Source of the DNA: Candidatus Saccharibacteria bacterium UBA2951
Lineage (GTDB): Bacteria > Patescibacteriota > Saccharimonadia > Saccharimonadales > Saccharimonadaceae
Length of the DNA: 64,000 nucleotides
Direction of reading: 5' to 3'
Assembly: GCA_002348615.1 (NCBI GenBank)
Contig: DEBR01000002.1
Location: forward strand, 59,441 to 123,440
Positions 42,730 through 51,986 of this stretch are shown here, piece after piece. Made by a program: the position numbers and the translations under genes. The notes under the pieces were generated by a model. The model searched no databases, was not told where the DNA came from, and saw nothing but the letters and a program-made list of their open reading frames with translations. Position 1 is the first letter of the stretch, and every line of letters begins with the position of its first letter.

Positions 42730-43437
42730 CTACAACACCTCTTCGAGCATTGCGCCGGTCTGACGCACCAACCGCATAACCCGGGCATAACTTTGCCTCG
42801 TCGGTCCAAGCACTCCTATGTAACTGTTGTCAGAAAACGGTGAACGGAAACGGCTGATAATGAGTGTCGCGCCGCTGCTTTTTCCAATCGGGTTTTCGCT
42901 GCCGATGAATACGTTCAACGGCTCGTTTGGCGCCGCTTCGCGTAGCCATGGTTCCAAGTTGTCGAGCAGGCGTGCAACATTCTGAGCGTGAACGCCGCCC
43001 ATGAATTCCGGCTGCGAAAAAAGGTTACCCATACCGGCCAGGTATAGCTCGTCGCCGATAGTTGCAAGGCCCAAATTCTGAGTCAGATCCACTAAGCTGT
43101 CAACGGCCGAGCGGATGGCCCGATCCGCCCGACTGCCGTGGGTTGAGACCCGCGCTTCGATCGCTCTCGCACTGCGATCGACAAGCTTCGCTGACTCTTC
43201 CTGTTGGTTGGTCAAAAGGTTCACATAAAAACGGTAACCGGCGTCAGTCGGAACACGGCCGGCACTGGTGTGCGGTTGTGTAATAAGTCCGGCCTCTTCG
43301 AGCTTGGCCATTTCACTACGTATGGTCGCACTCGAAACGTTGAACAATTTAGCCAGCGTCACGCTGCCAACAGGCGACGCGACTTCAGCGTATTGTTCAA
43401 TGATGGCGGTCAAGATCGCGATTTGACGTTCTGTCAT
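42730..43437 (-). CDS. hrcA: Heat-shock repressor HrcA
   Basis: 235 aa from ATG 43437. N-terminal winged helix (about 1-75: MTERQIAILTAIIEQYAEVA, SVTLAKLFNVSSATIRSEMA, LITQPHTSAGRVPTDAGYR), then the GAF-like dimer domain (about 80-235). It is shorter than many HrcA proteins (about 340 aa). A longer reading to 43560 is rejected because the TATAAT at 43444-43449 and the CIRCE would lie inside the gene; +1 falls exactly on ATG 43437. Confidence 0.96.
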   Translation of the reverse strand: MTERQIAILTAIIEQYAEVASPVGSVTLAKLFNVSSATIRSEMAKLEEAGLITQPHTSAGRVPTDAGYRFYVNLLTNQQEESAKLVDRSARAIEARVSTHGSRADRAIRSAVDSLVDLTQNLGLATIGDELYLAGMGNLFSQPEFMGGVHAQNVARLLDNLEPWLREAAPNEPLNVFIGSENPIGKSSGATLIISRFRSPFSDNSYIGVLGPTRQSYARVMRLVRQTGAMLEEVL

Positions 43438-43443
43438 GCCGTT

Positions 43444-43449
43444 ATTATA
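43444..43449 (-). promoter_or_regulatory. -10 box of hrcA
   Basis: TATAAT, with TTGACG 18 bases upstream inside the CIRCE. +1 at 43437: leaderless hrcA message. Confidence 0.65.
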
Positions 43450-43456
43450 GCGCTGT

Positions 43457-43483
43457 TTGGCACTCGTCGTCAATGAGTGCCAG
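43457..43483 (-). promoter_or_regulatory. CIRCE-like operator of hrcA
   Basis: TTGGCACTC-N9-GAGTGCCAG, a perfect 8-bp palindrome TGGCACTC/GAGTGCCA differing symmetrically from consensus (A to G, T to C). Suggests autorepression of hrcA-grpE with altered affinity. Confidence 0.85.
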
Positions 43484-43486
43484 CTA

Positions 43487-44053
43487 TTATGCAAGCCAGG
43501 TCTTATACGCGTTAACGATTCTATTGACGACTTCGTCGATAGGATATTTTGCCGTATCAATCACCAGATCGTAGTTATCCGTATTATATGGATTAATACC
43601 ATACAGTGATTCATAACGACGCGTCTCGCTGTCCAACCGCTGCTGCAGTTCTTCGACATATTCTTCGTGATCTTCCGGAATATATTCGTTGGCCGACTGA
43701 CGTTCGTCCGATGCCATGATAATCCGCTTCGCCGCGACAGTCAGATCCAAATCAAGGTAGACCTTGAACGAATTCGGCATCCAATGCCATGCCGTTCGAG
43801 AATCAATCACGATGTCCGAATCGGTTCGTCCAATTTCTTGCAAGCGCTGGTCGACCAAATCATCGATACTTGATTCTTTTTCGGCCTGTTGGTTAGCGCT
43901 CTTTACGTCAAGTCCCCGTTCGGCCGCAATGGACCTAAATAAGTCACCCGATGAAAAGTGGCGGTATTGTAATTTGGCGGCGACGCCTTTTGAGGTCGAT
44001 GATTTACCGCTCCCAGGTTTTCCTGCGATAGTGATGATAGAAGTTTTGTGCAT
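43487..44053 (-). CDS. Cytidylate kinase-like P-loop kinase
   Basis: 188 aa. Walker A ITIAGKPGSGKSSTSKGVA (about 7-25), HFSSGDLFRSIAAERG (CMP-site type), VIDSRTAWHWMP and the lid region AKRIIMASDERQ. The layout matches the short cytidylate-kinase-like family (AAA_33/Cmk2) of archaea and CPR. Phosphorylates CMP/dCMP or another small nucleotide. TATACT at 44061-44066 leaves a one-base leader. Confidence 0.82.
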   Translation of the reverse strand: MHKTSIITIAGKPGSGKSSTSKGVAAKLQYRHFSSGDLFRSIAAERGLDVKSANQQAEKESSIDDLVDQRLQEIGRTDSDIVIDSRTAWHWMPNSFKVYLDLDLTVAAKRIIMASDERQSANEYIPEDHEEYVEELQQRLDSETRRYESLYGINPYNTDNYDLVIDTAKYPIDEVVNRIVNAYKTWLA

Positions 44054-44060
44054 TAGCCGT

Positions 44061-44066
44061 AGTATA
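44061..44066 (-). promoter_or_regulatory. -10 box of the cytidylate-kinase-like gene
   Basis: TATACT, +1 at 44054, one base before ATG 44053. Confidence 0.55.
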
Positions 44067-44116
44067 GCATGCCACCCCTGTTACTCCTATGACTTCAATC
44101 GTGTAAAAAGGATTCC

Positions 44117-44125
44117 TGATATACT
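44117..44125 (+). promoter_or_regulatory. Extended -10 of the GT-C-like gene
   Basis: TGATATACT, +1 at 44132, two bases before ATG 44134. Confidence 0.6.
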
Positions 44126-44133
44126 TTAGGGCA

Positions 44134-45627
44134 ATGAAGCGTCTCACTGCATTTCTTCGGTCCGATTGGGCATTTTACGTGCCGCTTGGCCTGTTCGTAT
44201 TGTCAGTGGCGTGGGTTGCAATCAGTAGCATTTACCCAATGGCTTTCGATGAGGAATTCCACTATGGCCTGATTAAGATTTACGCGACCAGCTGGCTTCC
44301 CTATGGTATCCAACATACTTCCGATATGGCACAGTTCGGCGCGGCGACTGCCGATCCATCGTACTTGTTCCATTACTTGATGAGTTTTCCGTATAGGGTG
44401 CTCGCTTCGCTCGGACTGTCCGATACGGCGATCATTGTTGTTCTTCGTTTGTTGAACCTTGGTTTTATTGTGTCTGGACTTGTGGTCTTTCGAAAAGCTA
44501 TCCGCAGCGCTGGCGTCAGCAAGACTGTCACGAACATTGGGCTGTGGCTGCTCATGCTTATTCCCGTGTTTATCATGCTTGCCGCCCAGATTAACTACGA
44601 CAACTTGTTGTTCCTGGTGGTCGCATGGTCAATATTGCTGATCGTCGACATGACAAAACAGACCCGAAAAACCGGAGTGATACCACTTTTATCGACTTGG
44701 TTACTAGCCGTCGCGATATTAATAGGCATATCAATAAAATACGCATTCCTCCCAATCGCGTTGGCACTATTCATCTGGTCAGTTGGCCTTGCCATCGTAA
44801 GTTTCCGACGGCAAAAAAAATCATTACGTATTTTCGGCCGGACACTAACATCGCAGCTTGCATCGTTTTCAAAGTGGACACTTAGCGGACTCATCTGTAT
44901 TTCAATACTGAGTATCTTTTTCGCGTCGCACTACATCGTTAACCGGACGACCTACGGCCACGCTATTCCGTCCTGCGAGCATGTGTTCACCGAAGATGAA
45001 TGCTCCGCTTACGGTCCATGGAATCGCAACCGCTTATATATTTCTGAGCGCGACCAATCGTTCAAGCCGTTGTCGTATCCGGAATACATGGCCGTCGAAT
45101 GGTTCCCCGGAATGACAGAGCGCCTTACGTTCGCACTCGCCGGAAAGACGAATGACTTTCAAACCAAGCCGGCACTTCCAGTCGTGGTGTTTGGGTACGT
45201 TTTACTTACAGTGATCGGTTTAGTCTGCTTCGTCATCCAAGCCGCTAAACGAAACATCACCTGGTTTGGCTGGCTTACCGTTCTTCTTACTGGAGTATAT
45301 GCTGGCGTACTGTCTTTACAGCTTTACGGCGATTACGTTGAAACTGCACGACCGGTCGCAATCAACGGTCGATACCTGCTTTTGCTATTACCGCTCGCGG
45401 GAATTGTCCTACTTCAATCTACGGTTACAGTATTTAAAAAAGTTCCGACACATATCAAAGTTGCCATTGGTATGGGTATCGTTGCCGTACTGCTGATTGG
45501 CGGTGCAGGCGTCAGTACGTACATTGTGCAGTCCGAACCTCACTGGTTCTGGCCAGGGTTTGGACAGACAAGTCAGACGATATTCAAAAACGTGCTGAGT
45601 GCGCTCGTCCTTCCTTTTAGGTTCTAG
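44134..45627 (+). CDS. Polytopic GT-C-like membrane protein
   Basis: 497 aa, about ten to eleven membrane helices. After the first helix comes the outside loop AFDEEFHYGLIKIYA with an acidic pair, the position where GT-C glycosyltransferases (PMT, ArnT, DUF2142) carry catalytic acids. A second long outside loop (about 265-345) is Cys-containing and rich in aromatic residues. Likely transfers a sugar or polyol from a lipid carrier to a surface acceptor; family placement is tentative. Its stop codon touches a duplicated piece of lepA. Confidence 0.6.
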   Translation: MKRLTAFLRSDWAFYVPLGLFVLSVAWVAISSIYPMAFDEEFHYGLIKIYATSWLPYGIQHTSDMAQFGAATADPSYLFHYLMSFPYRVLASLGLSDTAIIVVLRLLNLGFIVSGLVVFRKAIRSAGVSKTVTNIGLWLLMLIPVFIMLAAQINYDNLLFLVVAWSILLIVDMTKQTRKTGVIPLLSTWLLAVAILIGISIKYAFLPIALALFIWSVGLAIVSFRRQKKSLRIFGRTLTSQLASFSKWTLSGLICISILSIFFASHYIVNRTTYGHAIPSCEHVFTEDECSAYGPWNRNRLYISERDQSFKPLSYPEYMAVEWFPGMTERLTFALAGKTNDFQTKPALPVVVFGYVLLTVIGLVCFVIQAAKRNITWFGWLTVLLTGVYAGVLSLQLYGDYVETARPVAINGRYLLLLLPLAGIVLLQSTVTVFKKVPTHIKVAIGMGIVAVLLIGGAGVSTYIVQSEPHWFWPGFGQTSQTIFKNVLSALVLPFRF

Positions 45628-45684
45628 TCCCGCTTTAACATGACGGTAAAGGCCTCTGACGGAATGTCGACTTTGCCGAACCGC
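45628..45684. repeat. 57-bp duplicate of the lepA 3' end (copy 1)
   Basis: Identical to 45773-45829, which encodes the last 18-19 residues of LepA plus part of its stop region. Copy 1 lies directly after the GT-C gene stop, outside any gene, in the same orientation, 145 bases from copy 2. Confidence 0.95.
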
Positions 45685-45694
45685 GGTTGTTTCA

Positions 45695-45745
45695 GGAGGG
45701 GCTTGCCCCTCCGCATGATCGCCGAAATAAATTCGCCAATCATGC
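45695..45745. repeat. Hairpin pair between lepA copies
   Basis: GGAGGGGC-TT-GCCCCTCC (45695-45712) and an imperfect 14-bp palindrome GCATGAT...ATCATGC (45713-45745) lie side by side between the two copies of the lepA end. They may work as terminators for the convergent genes or be the remains of a small inserted element. Confidence 0.55.
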
Positions 45746-45768
45746 ACCTCCCCCTAAAGAATCGCTCA

Positions 45769-47547
45769 CTAATCCCGCTTTAACATGACGGTAAAGGCCT
45801 CTGACGGAATGTCGACTTTGCCGAACCGCTTCATGCGCTTTTTCCCTTTTGCCTGTTTGGCGAGGACCTTCTTTTTTCGCGATACGTCACCGCCATATAG
45901 ACCGGTCGTGACATCTTTTCGGTAGGCGCTGACGTCTTCGCGCGCGATGAATTTACCACCGATCGCCGCTTGCAGACTGACCTGGAAGTTCTGACGAGGA
46001 ATGACTTCTTTTAGTTTTTTGACGGTTTCGCGTCCAAGGCTTTGACTTTCCGACCGGTGCGCCATGACAGACAGCGCGTCGACAATTTCACCGGCTACGT
46101 AAAAATCTACCTTCACCAGGTCTTCGGCTCGGTATTCACTTAGTTCATAGTTAAAGCTCCCATAGCCGGACGTAACGCTTTTTAGTTGGTCGTAGAAATC
46201 TGTCAACAGGTTCGCGAGTGGTGCTTCAAAACTAATAAGCGCGCGTTCATCTATGTAGCTTAAGTTCTTTTGCCGGCCGCGCTTACTGACGATGAGCTGA
46301 ATAACGGCGCCGATATATTGTTCGGGGACAACTATTTCGCCGTTAATCCACGGCTCGCGGATTTCGGCAATCTTAGTAACGAGCGGAAGGTCGGCAGCTG
46401 ATTTTATGTCGACCTGCTCACCGTCGGTCATCGCTACCTGATAATCCGTACTTGGATTCGTCACGACCAAGTCAAGGTTGTATTCGCGCTCTAACCGCTC
46501 GCGAACGATGTCCATATGAAGCAGCCCCAGGAACCCGATGCGAACTCCAAACCCAAGTACCGGCGAATTCTCAGGCTCAAATTGAAGCGCCGAATCGCTC
46601 ATACTTAACTTTTCAATCGCCTCCTTTAACTCTACGTAATCTTCGTTTGTAACCGGAAAGAACCCAGCATACACGAACGGCTTGACGTTTTTGTAGCCAG
46701 GTAGCGGCTGATCGGCATGAGCACGTTTAACCGTAATTGTGTCACCGACGCGCGCGTCACGCGTCGTCTTCAGGTTCGTTACGATGTACCCGATTTCACC
46801 GGTTTCAAGAGAATCGCTCGGCCGCATGGTCGGTGAAAGTGACCCGACTTCGAGCGCTAGCCCGCTTGCACCGGTCGCGAGCATTTCAATCGTATCGCCC
46901 TTTTTGATTTGGCCGTCAAACAAGCGGGAATAAAGAATGACACCTCGGTAATCGTCGTAGTAGCTGTCGAATATCAACGCTCGCGTCGGGTCGCTAGCGG
47001 CACCGATCGGTGGTGCTATTTGCTCAATGACCGCGTCGAGCACGGCTGGAACACCTTCGCCCGTCTTAGCGCTGATTTTCAAAATGTCTTCTTCGTCGCA
47101 GCCCAGAAGATTGATGACTTGGGCACTAACCTTTTCAACGTCCGCCGCCGGCAGATCGACTTTGTTAAGGACCGGAATAATAGTCAGGTCTGCCGCAAGC
47201 GCCAAATACACGTTGGCAAGCGTTTGCGCTTGGATTCCCTGCGACGCGTCGACCACCAAAATCGCGCCTTCGCAGGCTTCTAGGCTACGACTAACTTCGT
47301 ACGAAAAGTCGACATGCCCGGGGGTGTCAATCAGGTTCAGTTCATACCCTTGATATTCCATCCGGACCGGCGCTAATTTGATAGTAATACCTTTTTCGCG
47401 CTCAAGATCCATGCTATCAAGCAACTGACTTTTCATATCACGTTTGTTTACCGTGCCTGTTATTTCAAGTAGGCGGTCTGCCAGCGTCGACTTGCCGTGG
47501 TCGATGTGCGCGATAATACAGAAGTTCCTAATATGTGACTGGTCCAT
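45769..47547 (-). CDS. lepA: Elongation factor 4 (LepA)
   Basis: 592 aa. G1 AHIDHGKSTLADRLLE, G3 DTPGHVDFSYE, G4 NKVDLPAAD, then EF-G-like domains 2, 3 and 5 and the LepA-specific C-terminal domain (SYGSFNYELSEYRAEDLVKV, ...KKRMKRFGKVDIPSEAFTVM). A ribosome-bound GTPase for back-translocation or initiation quality. It starts 4 bases after murJ. The 3' 57 bp are duplicated downstream. Confidence 0.98.
   Translation of the reverse strand: MDQSHIRNFCIIAHIDHGKSTLADRLLEITGTVNKRDMKSQLLDSMDLEREKGITIKLAPVRMEYQGYELNLIDTPGHVDFSYEVSRSLEACEGAILVVDASQGIQAQTLANVYLALAADLTIIPVLNKVDLPAADVEKVSAQVINLLGCDEEDILKISAKTGEGVPAVLDAVIEQIAPPIGAASDPTRALIFDSYYDDYRGVILYSRLFDGQIKKGDTIEMLATGASGLALEVGSLSPTMRPSDSLETGEIGYIVTNLKTTRDARVGDTITVKRAHADQPLPGYKNVKPFVYAGFFPVTNEDYVELKEAIEKLSMSDSALQFEPENSPVLGFGVRIGFLGLLHMDIVRERLEREYNLDLVVTNPSTDYQVAMTDGEQVDIKSAADLPLVTKIAEIREPWINGEIVVPEQYIGAVIQLIVSKRGRQKNLSYIDERALISFEAPLANLLTDFYDQLKSVTSGYGSFNYELSEYRAEDLVKVDFYVAGEIVDALSVMAHRSESQSLGRETVKKLKEVIPRQNFQVSLQAAIGGKFIAREDVSAYRKDVTTGLYGGDVSRKKKVLAKQAKGKKRMKRFGKVDIPSEAFTVMLKRD
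45773..45829. repeat. 57-bp repeat copy 2 (inside lepA)
   Basis: The source copy of the direct repeat, coding for the LepA C-terminus; exact match to 45628-45684. Confidence 0.95.
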
Positions 47548-47551
47548 ATGG

Positions 47552-49180
47552 TTACCCGCGCACGCTTCCGGCAGTAAAGCGCTTCACCGTGGCTATGATC
47601 GGATTTACTTCTTTCAGTTTAAGAAGTCGGCTGAACAGCACGTATGTCACAATACTGACGCCGACGATAAGGACGAATTTCGGAAATGTGAAGTAAAAAC
47701 TACTGCTCGCGCCTGCCTGGAGCGGAAAAATAAGTACCATGCAGTAACTGACAATGGCCATGAACCCAGTCGCGCTCATCATGCGCCAAATTCCGCTCCA
47801 AAACGTCCTATCGAACAAACCGCCAAGCCGGACCGACATGACGATGAACAATATAACCACTTCAGTCGCGGCCATGATTGACTGTGCCCACGCCAAACCA
47901 TATGCACCCATGTTCAGTACGGCGGTGAATAAAACAGCCAAGGCGATGTTCAGGCCAATCGAAAAGAACGAGATGTAAAGAGGAGTCCTGGTGTCTTGCT
48001 GTGCGTAAAACGTCCGGGCAGCGATATAGTAGATTGACCTAAACAATATGACTGTCGTCAGAGCGCCAAGCAGTCCTGCCATCAAGGGGTCACCTTCGTT
48101 CTTAATGAAGCTAATGACATAACCACGAGTAAAGAATGTAATGATGGCGACCGGCAAGCTTAACCATATGATCACCCGAAGTACCGTACGGAGTTCGGAT
48201 TTAAAGAGCTCTGTCTTACCTTCACTCAACCGCTCGGTCATCTGCGGGAAAGCGGCTGTCGAGATAGCGACTCCGATAAGGTTGATTGGCGCCATCATTA
48301 GTGTCGTCGCATAATTGTATGCCGTAAGTGTCCCGGCGGCCATGCGTGATGCCAAGTTCGTCTCAACGATACCGACGACATAGTCCATTCCTTGGTCGAG
48401 TGACCGCGCTGGCAGCAGGCTTAGCACTTTGCGGAAGCCTTTGTTCTTCCAATAAATCTTGAACCGATAGTCGAAGCCCAGCCCGATCAGTCCGATACTA
48501 CTAACGATGAGCTGCATGATCGAGCCGAATACGACGCCGAGTGCCACTCCCATGATTCCGCCATCGAATACCTGCCAACCGAATATATTAATGCCGTTGG
48601 TAAAGAATAATATTCCGGTAATGATACCGAGGTTGTAAATGATCGGTGCGAGCGCATAGAACGTGAACCGCCCGACTGCCTGCTGAATACTGGCAATAAC
48701 CGTCGCGACCGCGAATAGGAACGGGTTGACAGCGATAACACGCATCATGCTAACGGCCAATGCAGTCCCGGATTCGCTTAGTCCGGGTGCGATGACAAAC
48801 CGAATAAGTGGTTCGGCGAAAATGATAATCAGAATGCTGGCGACCAGCGTAGCCAGTGCCATCAGGTTGACAAGGCTCGTCGAAAGCCGCCATGCGGATT
48901 TTTTATTACCGCTCGCCATGCGCTGGTTAAATACCGGTATGAACGTGACGCTCAGAGCGCCCGACACCAAAATGAAGTACATGAAGTCCGGTAGCAAGAA
49001 CGCGGCGTTGTATGCGTCCAGCCCTACCGGGTAGGTATCATAGTAAAAGTTTGTCAGCAGACGGATCCTGATGATTCCGAATACCATCGAAGCGAGCAGT
49101 GCGCTCGAAAGCAGAATAGCCGCAAACTGAACGGTCAGTTTGCGGTTTGCTCTGGCGACGACGCTTTGGACACGGCCCAT
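47552..49180 (-). CDS. murJ: Lipid II flippase MurJ
   Basis: 542 aa, about 14 membrane helices. MATE/MviN-type features: FIPVFNQRMASGNKKSAWRL after the second helix, SLLPARSLDQGMDYVVGIVE in the middle and ARTFYAQQDTRTPLYISF, the classical MurJ stretch. Moves lipid-linked peptidoglycan precursor across the membrane, feeding PBPs such as the one at 25-27 kb. Directly follows ftsH (10-base gap). Confidence 0.95.
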   Translation of the reverse strand: MGRVQSVVARANRKLTVQFAAILLSSALLASMVFGIIRIRLLTNFYYDTYPVGLDAYNAAFLLPDFMYFILVSGALSVTFIPVFNQRMASGNKKSAWRLSTSLVNLMALATLVASILIIIFAEPLIRFVIAPGLSESGTALAVSMMRVIAVNPFLFAVATVIASIQQAVGRFTFYALAPIIYNLGIITGILFFTNGINIFGWQVFDGGIMGVALGVVFGSIMQLIVSSIGLIGLGFDYRFKIYWKNKGFRKVLSLLPARSLDQGMDYVVGIVETNLASRMAAGTLTAYNYATTLMMAPINLIGVAISTAAFPQMTERLSEGKTELFKSELRTVLRVIIWLSLPVAIITFFTRGYVISFIKNEGDPLMAGLLGALTTVILFRSIYYIAARTFYAQQDTRTPLYISFFSIGLNIALAVLFTAVLNMGAYGLAWAQSIMAATEVVILFIVMSVRLGGLFDRTFWSGIWRMMSATGFMAIVSYCMVLIFPLQAGASSSFYFTFPKFVLIVGVSIVTYVLFSRLLKLKEVNPIIATVKRFTAGSVRG

Positions 49181-49190
49181 CAGTTGTTCC

Positions 49191-51062
49191 CTATGCTGCC
49201 GGGTGGAGCATTACTTCCTTTGGTAGAACCGCGTCTTTCAAGATAGCATTTACGACGTCTTCTTCCAGTGTTTCTTCCTTTAGAAGCGCCGCGGCCAATG
49301 TTTCAAGACTGCTCATGTTGTGTTTCAATACGATCTCCGCGCGCTCGGCGGCTTCTTTTATGAGGCCTTCGACTTCACGGTCAATCTCGCGTGCGGTGTC
49401 GTCACTGTACGGGCGTTCGTGGGTAATCTTGTCGAATACCATGCCGCCGTTATCGTCATGGAATACCTGGTCGCGAAGCCCCTTGCCCATACCTTGTTCG
49501 ATAATCATGTCGCGGGCAATCTCGGTTGCCTTTCGCAGGTCACTCCCGGCTCCGGTCGTGATGCCATCGCTACCGTATTTGATTTTTTCAGCCACACGTC
49601 CGCCCATAGCCCTGGCCAAGATGTCTTTAAATTCATAGACATTTGTATAGCTTTTGTCTTCCGGCGGCAAGAACCATGTCACTCCACCGGTACCCCCGCG
49701 CGGAATAATCGTCACCTTGTGGACCGGGTCGCTGTCCGGCAGCACATGCCCGACAATGGCGTGTCCGGCTTCGTGGTAAGCGGTCAGCTCTTTTTCTTTG
49801 TCGTTCATAACCTTGGCTTTACGCTCCGGTCCGATGGCGACTTTTTCGAATGCTTCGGTTAAATCCTTGTTTGAAATCATCTTGGAGTTGCGGCGCGCCG
49901 CGATGATAGCAGCTTCGTTGGCGATGTTCGCCAAATCAGCTCCGCTTGAACCGGCAGTCTTAGCAGCCAGCTTATCCAGATTGACCGTCGGATCGGTCGG
50001 CTTGTTCTTGAAGTGCACCTTAAGGATAGCTTCGCGGTCACGTCGTTCGGGCAACATGATGTTGGTGCGGCGGTCGAACCGGCCTGGACGGAGCAGGGCA
50101 GGGTCAAGCACATCAGCCCGGTTAGTAGCAGCTAACACAATGACGTTCGTGCCGGTTTCGAATCCATCCATTTCCACCAGAATCTGGTTCAGGGTCTGTT
50201 CACGTTCGTCGTGTCCACCGCCCATGCCGCTACCGCGCTTACGGCCGACGGCATCTATTTCATCAATGAATATGATCGCCGGAGCGTTCTTTTTGGCTTT
50301 CGCGAACAGGTCGCGTACCCGGCTGGCACCGACACCCACGAACATTTCGACGAATTCAGAACCCGAAATACTAAAGAACGGTACGTTGGCTTCGCCGGCG
50401 ACGGCCCGCGCCAGCATGGTCTTACCGGTACCCGGACTACCGACAAGCAGTACACCCTTCGGAATCTTGGCGCCGAGCTGCTGATACTTCTTCGGGTGCT
50501 TCAAAAAGTCGACGACTTCTTCGAGGTCCTGCTTAGCCGCGTCGTTACCCGCAATATCCGCGAATACGACCTTTTCTTTGTCAAGTCCGTACAGCTTGGC
50601 CTTGCTCTTACCAAACCCAAGCGCTTGGTTGTTCTGCCCTTGTGCTTGGCGCATCATGAACAGGAACAGTAGGCCGATTAGCACGACCGGCAGCAAAATG
50701 CTGGCCGCCGCCCATAGGGCGTTCCCGGTCTCAGACGGTTTTTTAATACTGACGTCAACGTTGGCGTCCTTGTTCAGGCCTTGTTCATAAATACTGGCAT
50801 TCGGTTCTTTGGTCGACTTTTCGGTGGCTTTGTCTTGACCTTTCGGCGTGACTTTCACGTCATCACCTTCAATCTCAATTTTTGAGATCTCGCCTTTGTT
50901 TGCCCGTTCGGTAACGCTTTTGAGGGATACTTGCTTCAGACTTTCCTGCGGGGACGTGATAGCAATAACAGCGAGCGTCGAGGCAACGAGTACTAGCCAG
51001 AACAGGCCAAGCCGTACCATGTTGCTCATGCGTTTGCCAGATGAAGGTTTCTTTGCAGCCAT
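49191..51062 (-). CDS. ftsH: Membrane AAA protease FtsH
   Basis: 623 aa. Two membrane helices (about 15-35 and 112-134) flank a short outside domain. The AAA module has Walker A VGSPGTGKTMLARAVAGEA, Walker B IIFIDEIDAVGRKRGSG and the SRH NRADVLDPALLRPGRFDRR. The protease has the zinc motif HEAGHAIVGH and downstream DLRKATEIARDMI. It degrades membrane and short-lived cytosolic proteins. ATG 51062 follows GAAAGGACGATAATTTAACTTT. Confidence 0.98.
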   Translation of the reverse strand: MAAKKPSSGKRMSNMVRLGLFWLVLVASTLAVIAITSPQESLKQVSLKSVTERANKGEISKIEIEGDDVKVTPKGQDKATEKSTKEPNASIYEQGLNKDANVDVSIKKPSETGNALWAAASILLPVVLIGLLFLFMMRQAQGQNNQALGFGKSKAKLYGLDKEKVVFADIAGNDAAKQDLEEVVDFLKHPKKYQQLGAKIPKGVLLVGSPGTGKTMLARAVAGEANVPFFSISGSEFVEMFVGVGASRVRDLFAKAKKNAPAIIFIDEIDAVGRKRGSGMGGGHDEREQTLNQILVEMDGFETGTNVIVLAATNRADVLDPALLRPGRFDRRTNIMLPERRDREAILKVHFKNKPTDPTVNLDKLAAKTAGSSGADLANIANEAAIIAARRNSKMISNKDLTEAFEKVAIGPERKAKVMNDKEKELTAYHEAGHAIVGHVLPDSDPVHKVTIIPRGGTGGVTWFLPPEDKSYTNVYEFKDILARAMGGRVAEKIKYGSDGITTGAGSDLRKATEIARDMIIEQGMGKGLRDQVFHDDNGGMVFDKITHERPYSDDTAREIDREVEGLIKEAAERAEIVLKHNMSSLETLAAALLKEETLEEDVVNAILKDAVLPKEVMLHPAA

Positions 51063-51140
51063 AAAGTTAAATTATCGTCCTTTCTTGTTCAGTCAGAATG
51101 CTCAAGTTACTCCTTGAAATCACTCCTATAAATATAGCAG

Positions 51141-51971
51141 TCATAAGGGGTGTTTGACAATGAACTCCCGTTTAGTGAACCTCACCGACATTCGTTCTCC
51201 CGGCTCATACACGGCACCGGGCTTTGCCGTTTTGATGGCATGGAGCAATCGTCTGCGTCTTGGGCGGTCGAGTGAAAGTGATTCGCTGGCCAGACTGGCG
51301 CGCAGCAGTTCAAGTGCCGCTGCGTCTTCAATCATCGTCAAAAAATAGCGAGAACTCGTAGCTAGTCGCGCCGCTTCGGCGTCAATATCAGCCGCGAGCC
51401 ATACTTGCCGCTGCCATAAGTCAATCAATTCTTTCCTTGACTGGTTATCCAGCACGCTCAATCGTTTCCGAAGTCGGTTACGAAGGTATACGTCCGACGT
51501 GTTGGTCGCGTCTTCAACCCATTCCAAACCGTTTGCCACGGCATAGTCGTAGAGTTCTCGTTTAGACAAATCGAGCAGAGGGCGATCAATCGTAGGGTCG
51601 TTCATCACAGCCAAGCCGCGCCACCCAGTGCCTCGCACCAAATTAATCGCGATCGTTTCAAGGACATCGTCCTGATGATGCGCGGTTGTAAGCGTCGCAC
51701 TGTGCTTCGTGGTCACGCGCCGCAAAAAATCATACCTGGCACGCCGCGCCGCGTCTTCGCTCGCGTTTCCACCAAGCTCACCTCGCTCCGTTTCGAACGG
51801 TAGGCCGTACCGTTTTGCTAAGCCGGCCACGAACCTGGCGTCTTCATCTGATTCCGACCGAATACCGTGGTCGAAATGCGCGACTACCAACTCATGCTCA
51901 CCCGACCGCACCAGCATATCCAGCAATGCCACCGAGTCCACCCCTCCGCTCACCGCGACCACATACTTCAC
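51141..51971 (-). CDS. tilS: tRNA-Ile lysidine synthase TilS
   Basis: 276 aa. PP-loop VAVSGGVDSVALLDML (about 4-19), FDHGIRSESDEDARFVAGLA, TTAHHQDDVLETI and LVRGTGWRGL are typical of TilS. It lacks the C-terminal TilS_C domains, so it is a short form (E. coli 432 aa). It converts C34 of the CAU tRNA-Ile2 to lysidine; its probable substrate is encoded at 62182-62257. GTG start: TATACT at 51978-51983 puts +1 on the G. Confidence 0.95.
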   Translation of the reverse strand: MKYVVAVSGGVDSVALLDMLVRSGEHELVVAHFDHGIRSESDEDARFVAGLAKRYGLPFETERGELGGNASEDAARRARYDFLRRVTTKHSATLTTAHHQDDVLETIAINLVRGTGWRGLAVMNDPTIDRPLLDLSKRELYDYAVANGLEWVEDATNTSDVYLRNRLRKRLSVLDNQSRKELIDLWQRQVWLAADIDAEAARLATSSRYFLTMIEDAAALELLRASLASESLSLDRPRRRRLLHAIKTAKPGAVYEPGERMSVRFTKREFIVKHPL

Positions 51972-51977
51972 GAGTCT

Positions 51978-51983
51978 AGTATA
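51978..51983 (-). promoter_or_regulatory. -10 box of tilS
   Basis: TATACT, +1 at 51971, the GTG start codon (leaderless). Confidence 0.6.
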
Positions 51984-51986
51984 CCG

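Noticed and set aside
43438..43560. Longer HrcA N-terminus
   Set aside because: The extension would be coded by the CIRCE operator and -10 box and has no similarity to HrcA.
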